From contig SIAM01000003.1 of the NCBI GenBank assembly GCA_009691785.1, forward strand, positions 1-64,000: a stretch of 64,000 bases of DNA, in the 5' to 3' direction. Shown piece by piece: positions 43,301-52,485 of the stretch (position 1 is the first letter of the stretch; each line of letters starts with the position of its first letter). The position numbers were made by a program, and so were the translations under genes. The stretch comes from Phycisphaerales bacterium (GTDB lineage Bacteria > Planctomycetota > Phycisphaerae > Phycisphaerales > SM1A02). The notes under the pieces were generated by a model. It did no database searches and was not told where the DNA came from. It saw only the letters and a list, made by a program, of their open reading frames with translations.

Positions 43301-43466
43301 GATTAGCCTTGAAACAACCCGCGTTTCGCCAGCGCGCGGCGATGACGCTTTCATGGTCGCTTGGTCGGTAAGATTTCGGCAAGCCGCTGGCATCTAATTC
43401 GACGCCCGAGTTGGCGATCACCGCGTGTGCTTCTTGCGTTTGTTCTGGCTTGTGAGTTTGCGACAT
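40302..43466 (-). CDS. valS: Valyl-tRNA synthetase
   Basis: Charges tRNA-Val. About 1054 aa. The HIGH motif is HLGH in PNVTAALHLGHALNNTL; KMSKS appears as RMSKS in FGQRMSKSLGNG. The CP1 editing domain has TVATTRPETMLGDTAVAMN. C-terminal tRNA-binding coiled-coil (RLTKLLSERQRAVSGYKGKL) is present. A Ser/Pro/Ala-rich insert of about 50 residues lies after the KMSKS domain. The start is ATG at 43466 or 43472 (MDMSQTHK); either overlaps the start of the divergent TPR gene. Confidence 0.95.
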   Translation of the reverse strand: MSQTHKPEQTQEAHAVIANSGVELDASGLPKSYRPSDHESVIAARWRNAGCFKANPQSKSQPFTMFIPPPNVTAALHLGHALNNTLQDTLARHARMRGFDVLWMPGTDHAGIATQTVVERRLALQGKKRVDFSRDEFVAQVQAWKDEYERVILEQLVAMGCSCDFDRTRFTMDPVCAAAVREGFFRLFKDGLIERGRRLVNWDPKTKTAIADDEVVMRDVDGKMWYLKYPLSDGSGTITVATTRPETMLGDTAVAMNPKDPRAASLRGKKIMLPIVGREIPIVQDDYVVMPLSMGGDASDAKAEVATGFLKVTPAHDPNDFDIGRRHNLAVINVLGPDGAISDRHGWQDVSADAKAFVGLSREDARKAIVNWFKVNGLLENERPWKHAVGHSDRSGVAIEPWLSDQWFVRVTDKRLRGAALKAMEPDQFEGVSPAGKAVGDGEIRFFPPRYAKTFQSWHESLRDWCISRQLWWGHRIPVWTRDAKDEALAQSTSLRGSEMIAVDSKWSKMGAAHRMRKRDDGGVEESVCLPLELDHVAAQLVAAGFAQDQDVLDTWFSSALWPLSTLGWPHPEKFPDMKGMLERYNPSNVLSTAREIITLWVSRMTMFNRYFLGGKVPFKHVYIHPVIQDGFGQRMSKSLGNGLDPRDVIHSHGADALRFTLLDLTTDTQDVRVQIDMIDPESGEPFEPEFMRAPSGHMVAAPIQKSPKSPAKTMVSTYGAASGLATPSAAQPLARNTSSRFDMGRNVATKLWNASRFALMNTPQPAPEVDPATRPLLDRWMLSRVAGALARADRALAEYRFSDFAAAGYDLLWRDFCDWFLEAAKPTAKNDPAQQCVMACSLSAIIRLFHPGMPHVTEALWSAVNKHAACAVRGLEMKSTDMLATSSWPVAHASLIDIKAEADFARAQTLVEAIRNARGERQVNPKKRIKLLAGAKALHVVELAGGVVETLAGVDGVLPLSHARSSTAASMTFEGEECWLDGLVDALDIGAERARLTKLLSERQRAVSGYKGKLSNAGYVAKAPQQVVQDTQKMLLDAEAELAVVERSLRELV

Positions 43467-44478
43467 GTCCAAACAATACTACCTACCACATGCAATTGAA
43501 TCCCTGCTCATCGCGGGCATTTATTTCTTGGCAGCCTGCGGCGATCAGAAGCCCACGCCCCCACCCACGCCCACGGCGTCTCAAGTGCAGGCAAGTGTTC
43601 AGGCCATGGACCGTTTGATCGACGCGGGGCAATTGGAAAACGCGTTGCGTGTGGCGCGTGAACTTACGGTCATGGCTCCAAGCGATCCGCTTGCCAGCGA
43701 AGCCTTGGCGCGCGCGTTATTAAGTCAGAGCAACGCCAATCCAACAAGCGAATTAAAAATCGAAACCGCCGCCGCTTACGCCAAGGCCGCGGCCGCTCGT
43801 CCCAGCAGTCCAGGTCTGCAATCCGCGGCTGGCATTACCGCATATTCCGCTGGCAATATTGAATCCGCCATCAGCTTCCATCAAAATGCGCGGCAACTTG
43901 AACCAGGAAATCCGCAGCATCTATATCACGAGGCCATGATGTGGAATGCGATGGCGCAACCCGCCTCGGCAGTGGAACTTTTTGAGAAGGCGCTTCAACT
44001 GGACCCAGACTCGCCCAACATTGAAATTGGATTTGCGGAAGCGCTAGCTCAACTGGGCAATACGGAGCGTTCATTGGATCACATGCAACGCGCGCGCAAA
44101 CTTGCGTTGTCAGATTCCTTAATTCGATTTCGCGCAGCAGCGCTCCTGCGCGTGCTTGGCAAGCCAAATGACGCCGCGGAAATGTTGCTTGGCGGCGTTT
44201 CCATGGGCAGCGCAGATCAAGCAACTTGCGAACTGTGCGCGCACTGCCTAAGCGACGCGGGTCAATTTGCGCAAAGCGCCGAAGTCTGGGAGCGACTAGC
44301 AACAATGACCATGATGCGCCCAACGCCATTATTGGAGGCCGCGCGAAACTGGTCCAAAGCTGGCCAACAAGAATCCGCGCTCATTTGCCTGGAAAAAGCC
44401 CGACAAGCCATTGCGCCAAAGGCATATTTTGAAGTCGTGCAAAGCGAAATCTTGGCGCGCCAACCGCGACAGCCTTAA
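43465..44478 (+). CDS. TPR-repeat lipoprotein
   Basis: 337 aa. Signal peptide with lipobox (LIAGIYFLAAC), a Pro/Thr linker, then about eight TPR-like repeats rich in Ala (ALRVARELTVMAPSDPLASE, AVELFEKALQLDPDSPNIEI, and ALICLEKARQAIAPKAYFEV). TPRs mediate protein contacts; partner unknown. Its ATG (43465-43467) overlaps the valS ATG within a CATG; no later methionine leaves a signal peptide, so this start is well supported. The promoter must lie inside valS. Confidence 0.8.
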   Translation: MSKQYYLPHAIESLLIAGIYFLAACGDQKPTPPPTPTASQVQASVQAMDRLIDAGQLENALRVARELTVMAPSDPLASEALARALLSQSNANPTSELKIETAAAYAKAAAARPSSPGLQSAAGITAYSAGNIESAISFHQNARQLEPGNPQHLYHEAMMWNAMAQPASAVELFEKALQLDPDSPNIEIGFAEALAQLGNTERSLDHMQRARKLALSDSLIRFRAAALLRVLGKPNDAAEMLLGGVSMGSADQATCELCAHCLSDAGQFAQSAEVWERLATMTMMRPTPLLEAARNWSKAGQQESALICLEKARQAIAPKAYFEVVQSEILARQPRQP

Positions 44479-44545
44479 GAACATGTGCGCCCGGAACGCG
44501 CCGTGACGCATTCACGCATTTGACTCTTGCGTTGCGATTCATTGG

Positions 44546-44565
44546 TTATTTTATTTTATTTTATT
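44546..44565. repeat. Pentanucleotide repeat (TTATT)x4
   Basis: Four perfect copies of TTATT followed by TTTTTG, between two convergent genes. Simple AT slippage repeat in otherwise GC-balanced DNA; it could help transcript ending but has no hairpin. Confidence 0.9.
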
Positions 44566-44599
44566 TTTTGGAATTGAATGTATCACGCGTGAAAAAATT

Positions 44600-45343
44600 T
44601 CAATCAACATCTAGACCAAGCGAACGGCCGCCATCCAGCGTGATGGCGCTTCCAGTCATGAAAGGCGCCTCGAGTGTGACAAAGCGAACCAACGCGGCGG
44701 CGTCGCTAGGTGCGCCCACTCGACCAAGCGGGACGCGCTTTATATACGCGGAGCGTTCAGTGTCGCTCATGGATGCTGGCCATGCGATCACGCCTGCCAC
44801 AATCACATTCACGCGAATTTCTGGCGCAAGTTCAAGGGCCAACAATCGAAAGCATTTTTGCAGCGAGGACTTGCTCTCGAGATAGCGCGAGAACTCTTTC
44901 ATGGGGCGAAAGTCAACATGAATGTCGCCAAACGCCATGACCGATGCTCCTCCTGGCAGCGAAGAGCATCGCAACGCTGGCGCCAACTCCCGCGCCAATT
45001 CTATTGGAGTGGAGCAATTGATCCGCATAAATCGCGCCGCCTGTGTGTTGTCATGATCATCTAAAATATCTTTTTCCCAATACGCCGCGGACACAATCAA
45101 CGCGTCAAGCTTTTTCAATTCAAGCGCACGCGCCGCCGCCAACGCGCCTGCGGCATCATTCAGATCCAATTTCAACAGCGTGACCTTGGCGCCGTGAGCA
45201 GAGGCCATAGTTTGCGTTTCTTGCGCGCCCACATGGTCGCTGCCAAATGTGATGATTAAATCAAATCCAGAGCGCGCCAATTGCAAAGCCACGGCGCGCC
45301 CCACCCGCTGCGAAGCGCCCACAACCATGGCAAGCGGTTTCAT
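44600..45343 (-). CDS. Short-chain dehydrogenase/reductase (pteridine-reductase-like)
   Basis: 247 aa. NAD(P)-binding motif VVGASQRVGRAVALQLA, catalytic Tyr and Lys in RYLESKSSLQKCFR, NVIVAGVIAWPASM, and TGSAITLDGGRSLG at the end. The R-V-G-R variant and overall length resemble FolM/pteridine reductases, but the substrate is not certain. The ATG overlaps the stop of the small upstream membrane gene (ATGA). Confidence 0.85.
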   Translation of the reverse strand: MKPLAMVVGASQRVGRAVALQLARSGFDLIITFGSDHVGAQETQTMASAHGAKVTLLKLDLNDAAGALAAARALELKKLDALIVSAAYWEKDILDDHDNTQAARFMRINCSTPIELARELAPALRCSSLPGGASVMAFGDIHVDFRPMKEFSRYLESKSSLQKCFRLLALELAPEIRVNVIVAGVIAWPASMSDTERSAYIKRVPLGRVGAPSDAAALVRFVTLEAPFMTGSAITLDGGRSLGLDVD

Positions 45344-45558
45344 TTCTGTCCATTCATTCGCTTGGCGGATTCACTCCAAGCATCGACAACCTGTGTGCGC
45401 GAACGGGCTCTCTCATTCTGTTGAATGCCCCGGCGCCGCAACGCATATTTAATACAGACAAGCAGCGCAATTCCAAGAAATCCACAACCCACCACACTCA
45501 GCGCGAGCCAAATGATAATGGGTGTAGTTCCAAATAATCCCGTTGCGGAATCTTCCAT
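45340..45558 (-). CDS. Small single-pass membrane protein
   Basis: 72 aa from MEDSATGLFGTTP: one helix (IIIWLALSVVGCGFLGIALLV) followed by a basic, polar cytoplasmic tail. No family recognised. Coupled by a four-base overlap to the SDR. Longer starts upstream (45627) would run into the divergent AsmA-like gene start. Existence is supported by the overlap, not by homology. Confidence 0.6.
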   Translation of the reverse strand: MEDSATGLFGTTPIIIWLALSVVGCGFLGIALLVCIKYALRRRGIQQNERARSRTQVVDAWSESAKRMNGQK

Positions 45559-45661
45559 GAGTCGCCACAGGATACGAAACCCAATTGAATTGCGAATCTC
45601 GTAGAATGAAAAAGTGTTCGAGCGCAATAGGCTGATTCAACGCTTTCGCAAGTATGCACAA

Positions 45662-48600
45662 ATGATGTGGCATAGGCGGCGCGGGATTTCCATTTTGGCT
45701 CTGAGTTTTACGCTTTCGCTTTGGGGTCTGCTGCGTTTCACGCCAGCCCTGAATTGGACCATCTCATTGATTGTGAATCTGGAAAGCGGCACCAAGACCG
45801 AAGTCACCAACGCGCATTGGAACGGCTGGGGAAATCTTTCCGTGGAGTCAGTCACTTTGCTTGCGTCGACAAAGTGGCCAGGTCAATCCGCGAAAATAAT
45901 CCAAGTGAATGGGATGAATGTCACTTTCCGTCCATTGCGATTGCTCTTAGGCAAAGCCCTGGTGGAAAATATTCACATCGATTCGGCGGTGATCAATATC
46001 GCCGAACGCACCAGTTCGCAAGGCGAATTTAATCTAATGGATCTTCAGCCCCGCACTAGCTCTAGTGAATCCCTCATTGTTTTGCGCAGTGCAACTTTGG
46101 ACAATCTTACAATTGTCTCACTTGCCGTGAGCTCCAAAAACGAAGTGACGGTGTCGGGGCAACACACGTTTAAAGGCTCCATGACACCAATGGCGAATTC
46201 GCCCATCGATTTTGAATTTGAACTGCTTGAAATTCCAAATGCAAATCCAGCCTTGAATCAGAAAAAAAACAAACTCAAGCTGACTGGACATTTAAATCAA
46301 ACCTCTTTCTTGTACGACATGCAAATCAACGGGCTTTCATTTGACGAATCATTGCTGCCCATGTTGCCAGGCTCCTTAAAATCGGCGTGGAAACGCATTA
46401 ATTTGACTGGATCGATTGACGAAATTAAAATAAGTGGACAACCAAACAACCCCATAGAAAAAGCAAGTTTGACCGTAAGCAAAGTGCAGGCCAACATTCC
46501 AATTCCTGGAGATCATACTGAATGGTTTCGATATGAACCAAAGAAATTACCGCCGCTTCCAGAAAATATTAAAACTGCCAGCGATGTGAAGGACCCGCCC
46601 CTATTACAGCCGGGCTTGCCTCGAATGCAAGTCGATAGTGGAACAATCAAATTTGAACAGAATGTGTTGAAGTTTGAAAATTTCATAGGCAAGCTGGCCA
46701 GCACCAAACCGCGCAGTCTTCCGGTTCCACTGCAACTTGACCTTGCAATAACCTTGCCAAAGGGTCAGCAGCCCACTTCCCTTGAGGATGCCCAAATCTG
46801 GTTGGATCAAGTATTTGAAAAAAGCGGCGTAGAAGCCACAGTGCAAATTCACAATTTCGCGCTTACCAAGGAGAACGAGAAGGACTTTGATGGCGTTGAA
46901 TTGCCCAAGCCCGCGGTGCAAGTGTTGGGCAACTTGCTGGCCACGACATGGGATATTGATCTTGATGTCACAATCTCTCGACCCCCTGCAACCGAGAATG
47001 CTTCGGGGGAGTTTGACGTCAAAGAGTTCACAACAAAGGGCACGCTGAACATTAAAAATGCCGGGGGTGGATATTTCCTATTTCCATATTTGTTAAGCGA
47101 TGTCAATGCGCAGATTAATTTGTACAACGAAACCTTGACCATTGCCTACCTGCACGGCAAAGGCAGTGACGGCGCTCTTGTAAACATCACTGGAACGGTC
47201 ACAAATCCTGGCGACGATGCTGGTGTTGATTTGAAAATTAAAGCGAACGACTTGCCGATTGACGAAGCCATGAAAAAGTCTTTTTTGTTTGGGCCAAAGA
47301 AAGTATTTGAACTTTTATACGACCATGCTGCGCAAAATAATCTCATTGCCGCTGGCTTGTTGAAGCCTGATGAATTTCAATTTGGTGGCCGCTGCAATGT
47401 GGATTTACGCGTAGAACGCGCTGTGAATGGCGGAGCCAATGTCAAGACCACCGGCGAGGTCATGTTGCGCGACGCCAACGTGATTTGCTCGCGCTTCCCT
47501 TATCCAGTGCATGTGACCTCAGGAAAAATTATTCTAGCGGACACCGTCATCAGCCTTCCTGAGGAAAAATGGAAACTCACCACACAATCAAAAGCCGACG
47601 TCACCATTGGGGGCATTATTAACATTCCGCGCGACGGCGAGGATAGAAAAGTTTTTCCAGATTTGACAATTACATTTGACAATGACAATGTGAATTCACT
47701 CTTGCTGGCGGCGATACCATTTGAGACCGCTAAAAATTCGGCGGTGGTGGCGGGCTGGCCCGGAAAAAACCTTTCATCGGCCGCGCGCATGTTGAAGCAA
47801 ATCAATTTGCAAGGCCAATTGAATGGTCAAGGCAAAATTGGCGCGAATCCTGATGAAAGCACCACTTGGGATTTCACTCTTGAATTGGCGCGGGGTTCCA
47901 TAACACCGCGCCAAAAAACCACAAACGCCGCCACCAATGCCGATCAAATTCTTCCCGACGGATTTGATCTGACAGATGTCCAAGCGCAAGTGCGAGTCAC
48001 CGATACAGCAACATCACTTATTTCACTCCACGGCTGCGTGGGAGATGGCCAGGTGGACGCGAGTGGCTTAGCGACTCTAGATGCAAAACAACGTTGGTTC
48101 AAAGCCAACTCAAATAATGTCCCAATTGATCGATGGATTTTTGGATTTCTGCCCGCCAACAAACGCGATGAGTCCATGCGCACTTGGGGCGATTGCAATC
48201 CCACGGGCACGCTCGACGCCGAAGTGACTTTGGTTCAGAACGAGGGTCAACCAAATCACCGCACTATCAAGATTGATCCGACCAATGTCAAATTTGAATT
48301 GGATTCAGACCACGCCATAATTGAAATTCCCAAAGGCTCCATTGAATTAATTGATGACTCCTTGTTTCTCCATGACATGCGCCTGAATTTCATGGACATG
48401 CACTCGCAGATTGGTTTCTTGAACGCCAATGGTTCCATAAACTACGGCGCCACCAGCAAAGACCCCAGCCAAGCGATCGCAATTGACGCCAATTTTCTAT
48501 TCGTCGATTCAGTGTTCTTCAAGGCGTTGCCAAACATATTGCAACAACGTTTGGAGCATTTAAAATTTCAAAGCGACGGTCCATTTCAGTTGACAAATGG

Positions 48601-49510
48601 AAATCTGACGTTGTCAGCGCCGAATGGCGGCGTTGATTTTTCCGCGGATATTCTGCTGTCTGATGCGCAACTGAATTGCGGTCCCCTTCTCACTGCCATC
48701 AATGCAAAAATTAAATTGAGCAGCGATATGAGCGGGCCACTCAACGGCATGCGGCTGGACGTGCATGATGCAAGCCTTTGCATTCATTCACGCAATATCA
48801 ATCAAATTAATGGAACGCTTATCACTAATTCTTCAAACGACAATTTCACAATTCCTATGCTAGAGGGCGAATTGTATGGCGGCCGCATCTGTCTGAACTC
48901 TGTTGTGCAAGGGGAAGGAACACGACCATGGTCGTTGAATGTTGGCGTGGTCGACAGCGATCTTGCGCAAATGATCGCGGGCGGTTTTCCAACTGTTGCG
49001 CGCATCGCGGGCGACGGCACATTCAATGGCATGTTCTCCCTTGGTGGCGAAATATTGGGCGATCGTGAACGCGTGGGTCGTGGCTCAATCGAGGCGTTTG
49101 GCGCGCAATTAGCCCAATTACCCTTATCGTTTCGACTGCTTCAAATCACCCAATTTATGCCTCCGATTTCCCAAACACTCAACAATGCCAAAATTAATTT
49201 TTACTTGCACGACCACACAATCCGCTTTGAGAAATTTCTACTGAGTTGCCCTACACTGCAACTCTTGGGATCAGGATCACTGAATCTTGATTCGTGGGAT
49301 ATCAGAATGAGATTTAAAAATCGAGGAACCATTCCATATGCAAGCGCCTTGTTAGGTGCGGCCACTGATTTTCTTTTGGCGGTCGATGTGAGCGGTTCAA
49401 TATCGGATCCAAAGATTGTCGCCAATCCGCTTCCAATGTTAGGAGTGGACCCTTCAAAAGAAGTTCCGCCAGCGACTCCAGCAAATTCCAAACCAATCGC
49501 CACCCCATGA
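45662..49510 (+). CDS. Giant AsmA/TamB-like envelope protein
   Basis: About 1282 aa. One N-terminal helix (GISILALSFTLSLWGLLRF), then a long series of beta-strand-rich segments typical of AsmA-family bridge proteins that move lipids across the periplasm: LVENIHIDSAVINI, VDLKIKANDLPIDEAM, GRCNVDLRVERAVNGGANVK, GQLNGQGKIGANP, VGRGSIEAFGAQLAQLPLSF and GSLNLDSWDIRMRFKNRG near the C-terminus. Start ATG at 45662 preferred; a GTG at 45614 is possible. The next gene overlaps its stop. Confidence 0.75.
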   Translation: MMWHRRRGISILALSFTLSLWGLLRFTPALNWTISLIVNLESGTKTEVTNAHWNGWGNLSVESVTLLASTKWPGQSAKIIQVNGMNVTFRPLRLLLGKALVENIHIDSAVINIAERTSSQGEFNLMDLQPRTSSSESLIVLRSATLDNLTIVSLAVSSKNEVTVSGQHTFKGSMTPMANSPIDFEFELLEIPNANPALNQKKNKLKLTGHLNQTSFLYDMQINGLSFDESLLPMLPGSLKSAWKRINLTGSIDEIKISGQPNNPIEKASLTVSKVQANIPIPGDHTEWFRYEPKKLPPLPENIKTASDVKDPPLLQPGLPRMQVDSGTIKFEQNVLKFENFIGKLASTKPRSLPVPLQLDLAITLPKGQQPTSLEDAQIWLDQVFEKSGVEATVQIHNFALTKENEKDFDGVELPKPAVQVLGNLLATTWDIDLDVTISRPPATENASGEFDVKEFTTKGTLNIKNAGGGYFLFPYLLSDVNAQINLYNETLTIAYLHGKGSDGALVNITGTVTNPGDDAGVDLKIKANDLPIDEAMKKSFLFGPKKVFELLYDHAAQNNLIAAGLLKPDEFQFGGRCNVDLRVERAVNGGANVKTTGEVMLRDANVICSRFPYPVHVTSGKIILADTVISLPEEKWKLTTQSKADVTIGGIINIPRDGEDRKVFPDLTITFDNDNVNSLLLAAIPFETAKNSAVVAGWPGKNLSSAARMLKQINLQGQLNGQGKIGANPDESTTWDFTLELARGSITPRQKTTNAATNADQILPDGFDLTDVQAQVRVTDTATSLISLHGCVGDGQVDASGLATLDAKQRWFKANSNNVPIDRWIFGFLPANKRDESMRTWGDCNPTGTLDAEVTLVQNEGQPNHRTIKIDPTNVKFELDSDHAIIEIPKGSIELIDDSLFLHDMRLNFMDMHSQIGFLNANGSINYGATSKDPSQAIAIDANFLFVDSVFFKALPNILQQRLEHLKFQSDGPFQLTNGNLTLSAPNGGVDFSADILLSDAQLNCGPLLTAINAKIKLSSDMSGPLNGMRLDVHDASLCIHSRNINQINGTLITNSSNDNFTIPMLEGELYGGRICLNSVVQGEGTRPWSLNVGVVDSDLAQMIAGGFPTVARIAGDGTFNGMFSLGGEILGDRERVGRGSIEAFGAQLAQLPLSFRLLQITQFMPPISQTLNNAKINFYLHDHTIRFEKFLLSCPTLQLLGSGSLNLDSWDIRMRFKNRGTIPYASALLGAATDFLLAVDVSGSISDPKIVANPLPMLGVDPSKEVPPATPANSKPIATP

Positions 49511-50586
49511 GTGAAACTCCAAAGCTTGATAATGGCATTCGAACCAGACTCTCCGCGCTTGTGGCGGAGGCATCTGCAACCCACGCCGACCACGCGGACG
49601 GCGCGCGACGCCGCCGCCATGTCGAGGAACTTCTAGCCACTAGTCTCAAATTGTTGTCCGATGGTTGCGATGTCTCGCAAATTAAATTGATTGAAAATGC
49701 TGTGAAGGAAATTCGCCACTCCTACCGCGTGTTCAACCGCTTTCGTGGCGTGCAAAAAGTGAGCATTTTTGGCAGCGCTCGCACTCCCGAAGACCACCCC
49801 GACTACATCGCGGCGCGTTCCTTTGGACATTCCATGGCGGCGGAACATTGGATGGCTATTACTGGCGCCGGCGACGGAATTATGAAGGCCGGCCACGAAG
49901 GCCCCAGCCGTGAATCTAGTTTCGGTTTATCCATTCGACTTCCATTTGAAACCAACGCCAACGACATTATCGCCGGAGACGACAAACTGATTTCATTTAA
50001 ATACTTTTTCACTCGCAAACTTATGTTTGTCAGTCATTCAGACGCGGTCGCGGTTTTTCCAGGCGGCTTTGGAACCATGGATGAAATTTTTGAGGTATTG
50101 ACGCTTATTCAAACGGGCAAGAGTCCGATTGTTCCAATTGTTCTGGTGGAAGGCGCGGATACCAATGGCAAGCCGCGTGGATATTGGCGCCAATGGGAAT
50201 ATGGAGTTGTGGAAAATCTTCTGGCGCAGGGATGGATCAGCGCCGAGGATCCTGGCCTTTATGAATTCGCCTCCAGTCCCGACGACGCCGTCGCGCGCAT
50301 TCTTCGATTTTATCATCGCTACCACAGCAGTCGATATGTAGGTGATCATCTTGTGATTCGCTTGAAGCGCAAACTTTTGCCGGAGCAAGTGGCGCAACTT
50401 GATTCGGAGTTCCGCCCGTTGATCAAGAGCGGACACATCACTCAAACTGGCGTTTTAGAGGCGGAAAACGAGCACCACGACTTGCCACGCCTGAAATTTC
50501 ATTATTCCAAACGAGCGTTTGGTTTGCTGCGACGCTTGATTGATCGCATCAATCATTTCCCAGAAGCCAGTTCCATTTCAACATGA
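49507..50586 (+). CDS. LOG-family protein (TIGR00730-like Rossmann fold)
   Basis: 359 aa. Family motif VFPGGFGTMDEIFEVLTLIQ (PGGxGTxxE) and FGSARTPEDHP with an ITGAGDGIMKAGHEG loop; ARKLMF-type segment FFTRKLMFVSHSDAV. LOG proteins cleave the phosphoribosyl bond of nucleotide monophosphates (cytokinin activation in plants); older annotation as lysine decarboxylase is misleading. N-terminal 80 residues and C-terminal 80 residues extend beyond the usual domain. Coupled by ATGA overlaps to both neighbours. Confidence 0.88.
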   Translation: MSETPKLDNGIRTRLSALVAEASATHADHADGARRRRHVEELLATSLKLLSDGCDVSQIKLIENAVKEIRHSYRVFNRFRGVQKVSIFGSARTPEDHPDYIAARSFGHSMAAEHWMAITGAGDGIMKAGHEGPSRESSFGLSIRLPFETNANDIIAGDDKLISFKYFFTRKLMFVSHSDAVAVFPGGFGTMDEIFEVLTLIQTGKSPIVPIVLVEGADTNGKPRGYWRQWEYGVVENLLAQGWISAEDPGLYEFASSPDDAVARILRFYHRYHSSRYVGDHLVIRLKRKLLPEQVAQLDSEFRPLIKSGHITQTGVLEAENEHHDLPRLKFHYSKRAFGLLRRLIDRINHFPEASSIST

Positions 50587-51446
50587 TGCCACTCTTTCGA
50601 CGCGCTTCACATATAGCCGTGCTGCTTTTGGTTGTCGCTGCTTTGCAACATTGCGCTCAAAGTGTGTCCCAATCAACAACTCCGTCCATGCGCCAAGGCT
50701 CTGATGGTTTGGAAGTCATTCGCTGGACAACCACCACGAACACATCCACACTAGAAGGCATTGTTGTGGGATTTCAAACGCGCCCCGTAATGAATCCTAT
50801 GGCGACAGAGTTGCTTATAAAGGAAGGCTTTCTTGCCGCCATTGTCGATCAGAAAGATATTGCCGTACTGCGAGAAAAACTTGGATCGAATTCGATGGAT
50901 ATACGAACAAACTTTGGAGTATTGTCAAATTGGCGCCAGGTGTTTCATAGAAAATTTCCTAAAGGACAAGCGCTTTCAATCAACGGTCGTGCTCTCACGC
51001 CCGACTCGCAAATGTTGCAAATTTCGGCGCGCGGTTGGGCCACTCCCACTGAATCTGGCGGTTGCTTCCAACTTGAAATTGCGGCATCAGTTCTTCCCTT
51101 AGATATGGTTCCAGCTGGATTGTTAACGCGCGCGGATCGTCCTTCTGGCGAACTGATCGCCAACACTGGAATTGAAACTTGTTTACAACACAACGAGGTA
51201 TTCATTTTGTTGTCCGCCAACCAAGGTCCCTTCAAAAGTGGCAGAGGTCCTGGCTCAGAAGTACCCTTGCCTCCCACGGTGGGTCGATTTTTACTGGGAG
51301 AATCCGCCGATCTTGAGGGACAAGAAACGCCGATAAAAGGCGTTACTCTTTTAGCATTCGTGCCGCATATGTCCACTTCCATAGAGCCTGCCAAAAAATC
51401 AGTTGAAATTCCGTCAGACAATTCCACCCTCAATGTGAAACCTTAA
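50583..51446 (+). CDS. Exported protein of unknown function
   Basis: 287 aa. Signal peptide with lipobox-like end (HIAVLLLVVAALQHC), then a domain with GIVVGFQTRPVMN, LSNWRQVFHRKFPKG and a C-terminal TLLAFVPHM. It looks like a lipoprotein of the envelope. I recognise no family. The four-base overlap with the LOG gene and 14-base gap to pssA place it in an envelope operon with the AsmA-like protein. Confidence 0.65.
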   Translation: MMPLFRRASHIAVLLLVVAALQHCAQSVSQSTTPSMRQGSDGLEVIRWTTTTNTSTLEGIVVGFQTRPVMNPMATELLIKEGFLAAIVDQKDIAVLREKLGSNSMDIRTNFGVLSNWRQVFHRKFPKGQALSINGRALTPDSQMLQISARGWATPTESGGCFQLEIAASVLPLDMVPAGLLTRADRPSGELIANTGIETCLQHNEVFILLSANQGPFKSGRGPGSEVPLPPTVGRFLLGESADLEGQETPIKGVTLLAFVPHMSTSIEPAKKSVEIPSDNSTLNVKP

Positions 51447-51460
51447 GCAACAAACACTCC

Positions 51461-52390
51461 ATGTTTGAAACACAACCACGAACAAAACAAAAAAGACCGC
51501 GCCGCCGTTTGCGCGACACGCGCGTGGCTCACGGAATCAAGGTGCTGCCAACGCTGCTGACCTTGGGAAATTTGCTGTGCGGTTTCGCCGCCATTCATTA
51601 CGCCGCCAAGCCCGTTGAAGCCAGTGAATTTTTCGGATGGAGCACGCTTACGGTCGCGGGCGTATTAATTTTCTTTGGCATGTTCTTTGACGCGCTCGAT
51701 GGCGGCGTGGCCAGATTGACGCGCAGCACAAGCGACCTAGGCGCGCAACTTGATTCCCTGTGCGACATGGTGACTTTTGGTGTGGCCCCCGCATTCATGA
51801 TGTTGCGCCTGGTCAGCCACTACTACGGCGCGGAACATGGCACAAATATTCTTGGCCCCGACGCCGACAATTTCTACGCCAAAGCAACTTGGACTATCGC
51901 GGCGGTCTACATCTGCTGTACGGCGCTGCGCCTGGCGCGCTTCAATTCCGAAACTGTGGATGATGATGTGACGGCGCACATGTGGTTTCGCGGCTTGCCC
52001 TCGCCTGGATCGGCCGGTTGCGTGGCCAGTTTAATTTTGCTTCACCAACACTTGCTAGTCAAGCGTTATGGCGGAGTGTTGCCGCTGCGCATCGAAGCCA
52101 CTTCCAGTTTGCTCATTCCAGCCATCACGCTGCTGTGCGCGCTCGCCATGGTCAGCACCATTCGATACCCGCATGTCATCAACCGCGGTCTGCGTGGCCG
52201 AAAACCGTTCCCCGTGCTGGTGCAAATTGTCATTCCAATCATCATGGCTATCTGGTGGTTGCAAGTCGCGTTAGCGATCTGCTTCACAACGTATACGGTG
52301 TATGGACCAGTCGCGGCGCTCACAAAAAAAATTCGCCGATCCAAGGTCCTTCCCCAACTTGTGAATCAGCTTCCGCGGCATGAAGTGTGA
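51461..52390 (+). CDS. pssA: CDP-diacylglycerol-serine O-phosphatidyltransferase
   Basis: Makes phosphatidylserine, the precursor of phosphatidylethanolamine. 309 aa, about eight helices. The CDP-alcohol phosphotransferase motif is complete: Asp77, Asp80, Gly81, Ala84, Arg85, Gly94, Asp98 and Asp102 in FDALDGGVARLTRST and GAQLDSLCDM. An N-terminal basic tail (KQKRPRRRLRD) precedes LTLGNLLCGF. The psd decarboxylase gene is not in the window. Confidence 0.93.
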   Translation: MFETQPRTKQKRPRRRLRDTRVAHGIKVLPTLLTLGNLLCGFAAIHYAAKPVEASEFFGWSTLTVAGVLIFFGMFFDALDGGVARLTRSTSDLGAQLDSLCDMVTFGVAPAFMMLRLVSHYYGAEHGTNILGPDADNFYAKATWTIAAVYICCTALRLARFNSETVDDDVTAHMWFRGLPSPGSAGCVASLILLHQHLLVKRYGGVLPLRIEATSSLLIPAITLLCALAMVSTIRYPHVINRGLRGRKPFPVLVQIVIPIIMAIWWLQVALAICFTTYTVYGPVAALTKKIRRSKVLPQLVNQLPRHEV

Positions 52391-52485
52391 TTCAAACACT
52401 TTTCCATTCCATGTCGCGTCGATCGTCTTGCGTGAACGCGCTTGTTTGATATCCCGCTCCCATCGGGCACGCTAGGATAATCCCA

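Noticed and set aside
44578-44600. TCACGCGTGA palindrome as a terminator for the SDR gene
   Set aside because: On the minus strand the T-run precedes rather than follows the palindrome, so the geometry is wrong.
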